64,000 nucleotides of DNA from Anagrus nilaparvatae (lineage: Eukaryota; Arthropoda; Insecta; Hymenoptera; Mymaridae), in assembly GCA_022575985.1 (NCBI GenBank), contig JAKSXM010000107.1:62001-126000 (forward strand), in the 5' to 3' direction. Each line of letters begins with the position of its first letter. The first letter of the stretch is position 1. A program made the position numbers and the translations under genes. This document shows, in pieces, positions 55,075 to 64,000 of this stretch. The notes under the pieces are model-generated. The model was not told the origin of the DNA and did no database searches. It was given only the letters and a program-made list of their open reading frames with translations.

Positions 55075-55238
55075 CTTTTAATTGTATCAACCGAAGGAAT
55101 TCTTCCTGCGTTGTGTCGCATATAATGTTGTCTAGCTTCTGCACAATTATTATCACAAGCGAGTATTGATCTCCATATTTTTAAATATTTTTTATCCAAA
55201 TTTACTTGGAATGGTGTTGATAAATAATACGGATCCAT
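55075..55238 (-). pseudogene. Transposase N-terminal exon, orphan
   Basis: ATG at 55238 opens 54 codons (MDPYYLSTPFQVNLDKKYLK, CAEARQHYMRHNAGRIPSVD) ending in a good donor AGGTAAGT at 55074. The A-x-ARQ.Y..H...RIPS pattern matches the N-terminal helix-turn-helix of the same insect transposase family as the pseudogene at 4830-7510. No downstream exons are found, so it is an orphan remnant. Confidence 0.45.
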
Positions 55239-55590
55239 TTTTATAAATTTAAAATAAATACTTAAAAATAGAAACCATTAATCTCTACAACTACTTTATC
55301 GTAAATTAAATGTTTATGTGTACTATTAAAAATTGTTGAACTAATTTTATTAACGTAAAAAAGATATGGATTTGTAATAAATAGAAATTCAATAAAAATA
55401 TTTAAGAAGCTGAAGATATTTTCTCCTTATTTTCTAACTTACAAAGATGCACTAATAATATGTATGTAATTGCTTAAAAACATTCGCACGACGCAGAAAC
55501 GCGAGAGTCAACTATTTTTTCTGTTATGTTAAATACAATACAATATTAAGTTAAATTACCAAGCCAATGAAGTATACTAAATAATATTTT

Positions 55591-55623
<33 letters not shown>

Positions 55624-56345
55624 TAGGCAACAATTTTTTTAAGGCGAATATATATAAATATCAATAGCGTAATAAAGCTTTTTTAATTATCGAACGACTC
55701 CGATATAAAATAATAATACCATTTTTCTTTTTTTTTTACATAAATATAGGCTATGTAAATTTTCTATAATTATTACGCTTAGCTGTAAAGATTTTTACTA
55801 TAATTATATTAAACTTAATAAATAAATAATACTAGAGAGAAATTTAACGAAATTTATAAAATAAATTTATTTTTTTATTGTCGCAAGAATTTCAACAGAT
55901 TGTGTATCCCTGTATTAATCTAGCTAAGCAAAATTTTTACAACAATATAAGTCTATACTTGCAATAAAAAAAAAATAAATTTGTTAACAATAGGTATAAA
56001 CGCTTCTGCTGACATAATAAATAAATGTAACCTGAATTTTTTTTTCTAATATTTATGTACAGTACACCTACAAAAAAAAAGTTTTTTAACGAGAACTTAC
56101 AAATTTGTTAGATTATTGAAAAAGTCTTGATTTTAAAGGTTATATGCACATATATGTAATAATGCTTAATATGCCAGTAATAAATGTGTTGATAAATATT
56201 TATTTTTAAGCATTATTTATATTAGAGTATCTGAATAATTATACTTGAGTGTAAATAGCGATTTCTACTATCGACAGAATAATTTGACAATAAAAGAGAA
56301 ACAAAAAGAGAGACGCTGTCAATAGCATTATAGCAAAATTGAAAC
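55239..56345. other. AT-rich stretch with a TAA microsatellite
   Basis: A (TAA)n run lies at about 55594-55624. The rest is AT-rich with many A-runs; I see no gene. Confidence 0.45.
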
Positions 56346-56670
56346 TTATTAACAATCCATTCTGTCAATCAAACTCCATGAAATCGAGACGAGATCGAAA
56401 CGAGACCACAGAGTACTGATTTCATGATAGCCGAGACGATGTATGAGTTTGCTGACTGTACGGCCATTACTTCTCAACTGGGGAAGTTCCGTCAAGATAC
56501 TACAATCAAACAGCTCCGATCGAAATATCCCGATTCTCGATATAGGTTGCGGATACCTTCTTGCTAAATCCTCGCAAAATCTCCCGTGCAACTTTTATAA
56601 ATTAATTTAACAATTTTTATAATTCATTTAATTAAGGGAATTAGGTGCAACGGGCAATCTCGACATTTTA
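56346..56670 (-). repeat. GC-richer repeat, copy 1
   Basis: GACCACAGAGTACTGATTTCATGATA, GCCGAGACGATGTATGAG, GACTGTACGGCCA and AACAGCTCCGATCGA recur with changes at 58140-58250. AAGGGAATTAGGTGCAACGG at 56634-56653 recurs at 57797-57816 and, in part, at 58636-58654. The 80-codon minus-strand open frame across it has no family pattern. The repeat stands out from its AT-rich surroundings by CpG content. Confidence 0.55.
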
Positions 56671-56777
56671 TAATTCATTTATTTTATAATTCATTTAATT
56701 AAGTGTAATGGAGATTTTAATAAATTTCATTAATATTTATGATAAAAAAGTAAAGAACAAATACTAAAAAATATTTA

Positions 56778-57499
<722 letters not shown>

Positions 57500-57720
57500 G
57501 CTGCACTTGAAGCCATACTTCCTGGTGCATAAACATACACTAAATTACACTGAGGGGAGAGCCCATGCTCTCTCCCTCTCTTAGAGAGCACTTTCTGACA
57601 ATAGCTGTTTACTGTTCAGCGGCCGAGACGAGAGTGTCTTACTCCCGCTTGTTCATACTTTTCCTGTGTTCCCGGCGTCTAGCGTAGTTAAATTCGCTGT
57701 TTCTTAATTAGAAAAGACGC
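57500..57720 (-). promoter_or_regulatory. CpG-richer block, possible minus-strand promoter and first exon
   Basis: A GC-rich piece (GCGGCCGAGACGAGAGTG, CCCGGCGTCTAGCG) lies upstream, on the minus strand, of a short ATG frame at 57516 (22 codons, MASSAAQKIRSSSQTSTSNQ). There is also a GAGAGAGCATGGGCTCTC hairpin near 57560. This could be the promoter and first exon of a gene now lost, but the evidence is only composition and one short frame. Confidence 0.2.
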
Positions 57721-57789
57721 ACGAAATCACAAAACATTTAAATATGAAAATTATCATAATCCTTTACTTTTATAATGCAAATTATTGCA

Positions 57790-58250
57790 TTACATAAGGG
57801 AATTAGGTGCAACGGGCAATCTCGACATCTTCTTGCGCGACACTCGCGGAATGAATGTCGCAAGCATCAAGCAAGCGGAAATCTTATCGCGCGACACACG
57901 CAAACGAGCCTAATGCCTAAGGCTGGTACTAAAATCACCTCAAAATGTGGGTCGCAACCAGAAACGTAGCCGCGACGCAGTGCGAAAACGTTATTTTCGG
58001 TCTCTACGCCTTTCGTTGCGGCTGCGCAAACGGTTGCACATACATCCTTTTCAGTATCATAAAATCAGTAATCTTTGGTCTCATGGTTTGCCTATAGAGC
58101 GTCGTGAGACTTTGAAACTAGTCTTGATCTCGCCTCGAAATCGAGAATAGACCACAGAGTACTGATTTGATGATACTCGAGACGATGCGATGTACGCGTT
58201 CGCCGACTGTACAGCCAGTATCTAAAATCGAACAGCTCCGATCGAGATTT
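57790..58250 (+). repeat. GC-richer repeat, copy 2
   Basis: Contains AAGGGAATTAGGTGCAACGG and CAATCTCGACAT (as at 56634) and then GACCACAGAGTACTGATTTGATGATA, ACTGTACAGCCA and AACAGCTCCGATCGAGAT (as at 56346-56560). Between these are CGACAC(T/A)CGC blocks and two open frames (57775-58150) without family features. The two copies have the shared blocks in different order, so this is a rearranged or larger dispersed repeat. Confidence 0.5.
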
Positions 58251-58520
58251 CATTTTTCACCGAAAATTCAGATTTCTTGCCCTAAAAAACCTTCTTGTGA
58301 AGTTAAAAGTTAATTTTTTCTAGTTTTATGGTCCACCATCTTGGAAAATCGGAAAATGTCTTGGGTTAAAAAATTAAAAATTATACCCCCAGGGTATATA
58401 TACTCATCTACCTGGAAGGGTAAATTTCATCCTGAGGATCTTACATTAACCTTTTTATTTCATTTGCAGTTTTTGCAGCGTCCTGTGTTTTTAAGCGGTC
58501 ATTGCTCCGAAAGTAAACAA
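58251..58520. repeat. Fragment of the foldback-type repeat
   Basis: GTCCACCATCTTGGAAAATCGG at 58330-58351 is one isolated unit of the 47.6-50.6 kb foldback arms. The preceding CTTGCCCTAAAAAACCTTCTTGTGAAG resembles 880-905. The 60-codon frame at 58341-58523 has no known features. Confidence 0.5.
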
Positions 58521-59008
58521 TGACAAGCGTTACTTATAATAATAAAACTATTTTTATATTACTGTTTAGATTTTCAAGTATACCAAATACTGATTTTCTC
58601 ATTTATTTATAACTAAGTGTATTTTATAATTCATTTAATTAAGGGAATTAGGTGTTATTTTCATTGTGCCCTCTCTCGAAAATTAGTATTTTTTTACTGC
58701 ATATCAGCAAATAATAGGAAGATTGATCAAGTTTTCGTGTATTAATAAGTGAAAAAGTCAAGTGTGAAAGAAAGAGTAGATAATTCCTGTATTATTTATT
58801 TTTGTATTCGATTTTGGAGCTGTAAGTTAGCTTGCTGATTAAAATCAAACGATTCTCAAATATTTATAAATTAAAAAAGGTAGGTACATACGCATTAGGT
58901 GACAATTCTGTTTCTAAAAATTTTACTGTAAATTTTAAATCGCGTTTTAAAAATTAAATGTTTCTTGAATTATTAAATTAAATATTAGGTTATATTTCAC
59001 TTTTTCAG
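58521..59008. other. Stretch without a clear gene
   Basis: AT-rich. A third partial copy of TCATTTAATTAAGGGAATTAGG lies at 58631-58652. The end (TATTTCACTTTTTCAG) is a good splice acceptor for the exon that follows. Confidence 0.4.
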
Positions 59009-59276
59009 ATGATTTCACGAAAGCAGAAGCAAAACAGAGTTGAAATTCGAGTACATAATCGTAAAGACAAACTAAACGACGTTGTTGAAACTTTTTCAGA
59101 AGATGGTTAAGATGAAGATGATGAATATGATAGAGAAAGTGATTTACCTGAAACTCAATCTGAAGATGATTCTGATGAACAAAATGAAGAAAGTTTTGAA
59201 GATAGCGAAAATTCGTTTGTTGATAATGATGAATCTCATAGCGACAGTGATAGAGAAAGAGCAAAACCTAAAACAG
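59009..59276 (+). pseudogene. Acidic exon with an in-frame stop
   Basis: After TTTTTCAG an 89-codon frame starts ATGATTTCACGAAAGC and ends at the donor GTATAG (59277). The first part is basic (RKQKQNRVEIRVHNRKDK). The rest is strongly acidic (DEDDEYDRESD, QSEDDSDEQNEES), like an acidic linker of a large nuclear protein. A TAA at 59108-59110 breaks it. It lies on the same strand upstream of the TRIP12-like HECT fragment and might come from the same gene, but no motif proves that. Confidence 0.4.
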
Positions 59277-61058
59277 GTATAGGTATTATAATTTTTCTTA
59301 AATTAAAGCAAAAGAAATAAAAAAAGTTAAAATTAGATCAAAAATTTTAAGAGAAATTGTTGGTGGAAATGAAATGTTTTTACATAAAGTTGTACAAAGT
59401 TTACTTCAATAAATTCATGACAAATATTTGATGGTATTTATAAATTAATCCTGTACACTGAAATTTCTAATTTCTTTTAAAAAGTATATGATATACAAAT
59501 AAATTATTTAAGTCATCAAACATTATTTTCATTTTTTTCAGTTTACAGTTCAAAGTAACCAATTCGTTAAATGCAACAAAGATAACAAGATAAAGAAATT
59601 ATTTGGAACAAAAAGAATAAATATTCTTGACCTTACAGAGCTAATTGATCAATATGTTGAATATTAAAATATTATTTATATAGGCTTTCTAGCGGCTTAG
59701 GGGTAAATGAATATTTTTAAACATATTTTTTTCTTTGTACTTTTCGTTATGTATTAATAATAATAATAAATATTTTCAAATGCAAAAAAAAATAGAAAAT
59801 GCTTCAAGATAAAGTATTCTTTAATCTAAACTTTAAGTATATACTATTAAACAATAAGTATAAACTCTGGTATAAGCTAACAATAAGATAAATCTAGGTG
59901 CAAAAGAAAACCAAATGACACTATTATTATCTACATCTGTTTCTGATAATCATCAATTTGTAGCCCGAAAATAACTAAAAAAAGTATAAAAATACTTATT
60001 TGTAATTTAAATAATTTAAAACATTTATTAACAACCTACATAATAAATATTATAAGCGTTATACTCTCTGAAATAGTACTCAACTGTAAAAGTAAAAAAA
60101 ATGTTAATTGATAATATTTCTAATAGGTTATTAAAAACATAAAATATCATTCATTTACCTTGCTTGTATAAATCACAATAACAATCCAGAAGATTAAAAT
60201 TATTCAATATTGGATTTAGTTTTTGTATGTTTATTCTTTCTAGGTGATTTAAATTTGTATTGATCCTAAAAATTTAAAGATGCTTTAAGTAGAATGCCTT
60301 TGAAATCATAAATATTGTGTGGTATGCAGGCCTGGTGGTATATGATCTTGGTTAACTTTTGTTGGTAAAATTACTCTAGCGATGCATTATCTTATTGTCC
60401 CTTTTAATTATTTTTATTTACTTCAACAAGATTGTATACTCTAACTTTTTCTATAATAGTTTCAGGTATTAGAAAATTCTGTTTGATAAATTTTACATAC
60501 AAATTATCTCTTATGTTTTACTCCTGCTCTAAAACAAAAATCAATAATATCATTTTGATCCTTAAAACTAAAAATATCAGTTAATTCATATAATGACGGT
60601 TTTTTAGCTTCCTGAGATCTCAAAACATGCTTATATGTCAAAAAATAAGTAATCAAAATAAATATGTGTTATATCACCTGTTCAACCAAATGTTAATTTG
60701 ACCTGGTTAAAGGTCCTGCTATATCCTTGTATACCATGTGTCACTACACATGTCCAACTCGCTGTCCAGCCTTCTGAGCTTTAGGGACTGAGTGGCTTTG
60801 CCGATCACTTGTACCAGTTGCCTCACTAGTACCAAAACTTTTGCACCCAGAATACTTAATATAATACTTTATATAATAATATTTCATAGACTTTTAGCAT
60901 TTCATTAAATATTGACTTGGCGTTATAGCCGAATACTAAATTACTTTTTAAGGGGAGCATTCAGTTTCATTAGCTTAGACTCATCATTGACTTAGTTACT
61001 AGGAGGAAGCAAATCGTACCAATGCGTGTTTTAAAAAAAGCCTCTTGCATTTCGTGCA
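59277..61058. other. Long stretch without a supportable gene
   Basis: Two short coding-like scraps on the plus strand (59325-59390, EIVGGNEMFLHKVVQSLL; 59560-59665, FGTKRINILDLTELIDQYVEY) could be further pieces of the broken gene. 60590-60655 repeats the GGTTTTTTAGC(A/T)TCCTGAG(G/A)TCTC block also seen near 51030. 60690-60850 is less AT-rich with no gene. The rest is AT-rich. Confidence 0.35.
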
Positions 61059-62141
61059 TTAGGAGGGGAGAGACATCAATAAATGCATCAAAAAAGTAAG
61101 AAAAATAAATTTTTATTTTTTATGACTTTTTTAAACGTTTAATTGGTGCATTAAAAATTATTTTAAAGTAACCAAATTTTAACTGCAGGTTCTGTAACCC
61201 TTTAACTTCAGGGGAGGGTTGGAATTTTCAAAAAATATTAACAAATAAATTGTTTATAACAATTTAAGCTAAAATCGCTTCCGCTTAACGTAATTCTTTT
61301 TTTAAATGACAGGTAATCATGTCTGGATTATAGTTTTAGAATTTGGTTAACGTCAGAATATTGGTTTGATAATAGTATCCAAAAAACGAGTGAATTTTTA
61401 TGAATAGAATGCTAATAAATAAGCCCCATTGTTCAGTAATAACCTGATGAATAAAAAAGTTTATGACCTAAACACCTGCCAATATCTTTATATTTTTTAA
61501 AGAAACAAGGTAAGCGTAGGCATTATTGAATACATATTACGATCAGGACCAACCCCTTTTTTAATATAAATTAAGACCTTAATTAGATAAGAAAACTCTG
61601 AAAAGGGCATATATGCCTTAAATCTTGCTTAAATAGAAGTTTTCCCTCGGTTTTTCCTGACGACGTTGCAGGTTCCATATCTTTAACGCTTACCCTAATT
61701 CGTAAAAAAATTCAAGGATATCTACGGGTGCTTAGATCATAAATTTTTTTATTCATCAGGTTATTAATGAACAATGGGGCTTATTTATTAGCATTCTATT
61801 CATAAAAATTCACTCGTTTTTTGGATACTGTTATCAAACCAATATTTTGACATTGACCAAATCCTAAATTTGTAATCCAGGCATGATAACCTGTCATTTA
61901 AAAAAAGAATTACGTTTCTACGATAAGCAGAAACGATTTTTATAAACAATTTACTTGTTAATATTTTTTGAAAATTCCAACGCTCCCCTGAAATTAAAGG
62001 GTTAAAGAACCTGCAGTTAAAATTTGGTTAATTTAAAATAATTTTTAATGCACCAACTAAACGTTTAAAAACGGCATAATAAATAAAAAATTTTTTTTCT
62101 TACTTTTTTGATGCATTTATTGCTGTCCCTCCCCTCCTAAT
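61059..62141. mobile_element. 1.1 kb palindromic foldback element
   Basis: The ends ATTAGGAGGGGAG and CTCCCCTCCTAAT pair, and the arms (about 61059-61480 and 61738-62141) are mirror copies with scattered differences. Paired landmarks are ATGCATCAAAAAAGTAAG with its complement at the far end, AACCTGCAG with CTGCAGGTT, and AAGCCCCATTGTTCA with TGAACAATGGGGCTT. The central loop is about 260 bp. No coding capacity. Confidence 0.8.
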
Positions 62142-62727
62142 AAAGTAAAAATCATAAAATTTTTTACAGAGATTGAAGGATAATTTGTCATCAGATTTTT
62201 TTTCACCAGAACATTCTGGGATCATTTTTCTGGAAAATATTTCAAAAATACGAGAGGTCCACAACTTTTTTTGATCGATAGTATGTTTATTCAAATTGTG
62301 ACTCGATCTAGCAATGTATATTATTATTGATCGAGCGACTCGATTGAGTCTTCAAGCGAGATTCGAAAAATCAACTCGTCTTCGAGCCTTCGTAATCAAT
62401 AGATAACGATAAAAAGTTACTAGATTTTTTTAGAATCAAGCGTTATATACTAACTTATACTACTTGGCATATACAGCCATTATAAAAATATTATTAATTA
62501 ACTTTTTTAAAAAAAAGAAAGTGGAAAAGAGCTTTCGTTTCGGAGATAAGTGGTGGGAACACTATATGCATACTGTTCCTATAAAAATCAGCCATAAACT
62601 CCATAAAATTTGTGTACTTATTTTGTAGACTAATATTAAATGTTGATACAAAAAAAAAAAACAATCAATTAATTAATACTGTCGAAATTTTTATTTGAGA
62701 AAGCAGACATTTATTTAAGTTTAATAA
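62142..62727. other. Stretch without a clear gene
   Basis: Contains TCGAGCGACTCGATTGAGTC-like short inverted pieces near 62330-62390. The minus-strand frame at 62100-62294 is partly inside the foldback element and is not supported. Confidence 0.35.
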
Positions 62728-63655
62728 GGTTGGAACAGATATTGAACCAAAATTAGAGTTTTATGCTTTGATGTCACCTGAATTGCACTGATTTTCAATT
62801 ATGGAACAACAGTTCATTCTTTGTGGATCAAATGTATGTAAATAACTCTTGTGGACTATTTCCGGGTCCTATATCTTGGAATACAAAAGTATCTTACTTG
62901 GCCAAATTAAAAACCAAGTTCAAATTCTTAGGAAAATTTTTGGCTAAAGCTATTTATGATTCAAGAATGGTAAATTAACTGATTACTTCATTTACAAATT
63001 TTTTTTGAGTCAACACAAAAACTTTTCTATCGACGGTTGTTATCAGAAGAACATACAATAAATTTAAAAGATTTAGCTTATGTAAATCTAGATCTCTATA
63101 AATACTTCTGTAAATTACAATATGTTGTAAAAAGGAAAGAAATGAATGAAAATGACCAAAATATAAGACCAAGTGAGAAAGCAGGAGCTAACGAATCTTA
63201 AAATGTTGATGGTTGTCGAATTAGTGATCTGGGACTTTATTTCAAATTACCTAGTTTTTCAAAGATCCAATTAAGAAAAGGTGGTGGTGATATCATTGTC
63301 ACAATACACAACTTAGTTCAGTACATAAAGGTAAAATATTTTTGTTACTGGCAATTAAAAAAAAAAGGAAACTTCTAAAGCATCAGATAAGGATTTAAAT
63401 CTGTATTTCCACCTGAACAGTTGCGTTTATTTTTCCCAGAAGAGGCAGTATTTTGTGGTCATACGCAAACTGGTGGAAATGGGATATTCAAACTCTTTCA
63501 GAATTTTGTATTACGGATCATGGTTACACACCAGATTCTCGTTCAATAAGATTTTTATTCCATCTTTTCTAGAAACCAGCAAGTTAAGAAAAATTTATAA
63601 TTTGCGTTTTCTATTACATTGTCTCCTTCTTTTGTAGAATCGACTTCCTATTAAA
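62728..63655 (+). pseudogene. TRIP12: TRIP12-like HECT ubiquitin ligase fragment
   Basis: Pieces of the C-terminal HECT region of a TRIP12-type E3 ligase appear in order: VGTDIEPKLEFYALMS (62731 on); YVNNSCGLFPGPIS and KFKFLGKFLAKAIYDSRM (to 62969); after a short gap LFYRRLLSEEHTINLKDLAY (63020 on) with DGCRISDLGLYFKLP and LRKGGGDIIVTIHNL (to ~63330); then SVFPPEQLRLFFPEEA (63400 on) and TDHGYTPDSRSIRFLFHL (to ~63570). A GTAAAT donor follows SRM, so intron positions seem kept and this is a segmental, not processed, copy. Breaks include in-frame stops (for example the TAA at 63199-63201) and a shift near 63478. The catalytic Cys lobe beyond FLF is missing. It cannot work as a ligase. Confidence 0.8.
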
Positions 63656-63948
63656 TAGTTTTAAAAATTTTGGCGAAACATGGAAAAAAAGCCAGAATAG
63701 ACAAGAAGAAATGAAATGTATTTTTTATTTTTATATTTTTTTTTAGTCAAAATATTTATTGCCTTCTCAAAAAACAACAACAAAGCATAAAGAAAAAAAT
63801 TATTTTTGCCAATATATTTCTGTCATTGTATAGAAATTAATCTGGAATTTTTTTTAACATAATTAAATTACTCAGTCTTTAAATTTGCAGTAAAAATTTT
63901 TATATTTGCAATATTTTATACAACATAATTAATTTACCCTTGTACATA
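63656..63948. other. AT-rich stretch
   Basis: I see no gene; it separates the HECT pseudogene from the terminal repeat at the window edge. Confidence 0.4.
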
Positions 63949-64000
63949 CAGTGGAACCTCCCACAACCGACCCTCCCGTAACCGGACCCTCCGATATCCG
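63949..64000 (+). mobile_element. Start of a pogo/Tigger-like element
   Basis: CAGTGGAACCTCCCACAACC, directly after TA (63947-63948), followed by CGTAACCGGACCCTCCGATATCCG. CAGTGGAACCTC with repeated (T)AACCGGAC pieces and a TA target is the typical end of pogo/Tigger transposons. The element runs past the window edge. Confidence 0.7.

Noticed and set aside
60680..60860. Less AT-rich segment considered as a tRNA or small RNA gene
   Set aside because: No cloverleaf, no A/B-box pair and no convincing stem could be drawn.

Overview
This window looks like a transposon-graveyard stretch of a eukaryotic, almost certainly arthropod (probably insect) genome. It is extremely AT-rich. Its genes are split by short GT-AG introns (about 100-540 bp). 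Most of the sequence is dispersed repeats, satellites and palindromes. The host-like protein fragments I recognise (COP9 subunit 6, FOXRED1 and a TRIP12-type HECT ligase) are animal genes, and all of them are broken. I see no complete host gene, no rRNA or tRNA gene and no CRISPR array.

Layout. 1-1.3 kb: AT-rich repeats. 1.3-4.4 kb: a ~295 bp satellite in plus orientation. 4.8-8.9 kb: a divergent pair made of a decayed DDE transposase gene (minus strand) and an intact two-exon MADF-like gene (plus strand). 9.25-24.97 kb: the same satellite in minus orientation, split at 10312/22197 by an 11.9 kb Copia LTR retrotransposon. That element has 269 bp LTRs that look identical, a 5-bp target duplication, an intact 1754-codon gag-pol core ORF, and two small phase-compatible upstream exons followed by a 4.5 kb intron full of nested palindromes. 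23.7-35.8 kb: two equal-length 1374 bp inverted repeats made of the satellite enclose a PIF/Harbinger gene pair whose exons I could join without a stop or frame break (a 362-aa transposase and a 598-aa Myb/SANT-like protein), plus shuffled fragments of CSN6 and FOXRED1.

36-38.6 kb: remnants of a Penelope-like element and of a non-LTR retrotransposon. 39-47.3 kb: a ~7 kb double satellite (about 46-57 bp, then ~114 bp units with a 457 bp higher-order period) lies between inverted arms and carries a TTAA-flanked MITE. 47.6-50.6 kb: a 3 kb foldback element bounded by TA, whose arms are tandem units carrying a CCAAGATGGCGGA motif. 50.6-52 kb: degenerate ~180 bp repeats. 52.4-54.2 kb: a non-LTR 3' tail, a hammerhead-like Penelope motif, and the gag and primer-binding site of an LTR element. 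54.7-63.7 kb: orphan exons, a zinc-finger remnant, a 1.1 kb palindrome and a TRIP12-like HECT pseudogene. The window ends inside a pogo/Tigger-like terminal repeat.

How the parts relate. The Copia element looks young because its LTRs match. The Harbinger pair looks potentially functional. The palindromic satellite appears on both sides of two unrelated transposase loci in opposite polarity, and this is the most unusual structural feature of the window. All exon joins, identities and family names come from reading the sequence by eye; no search was run.
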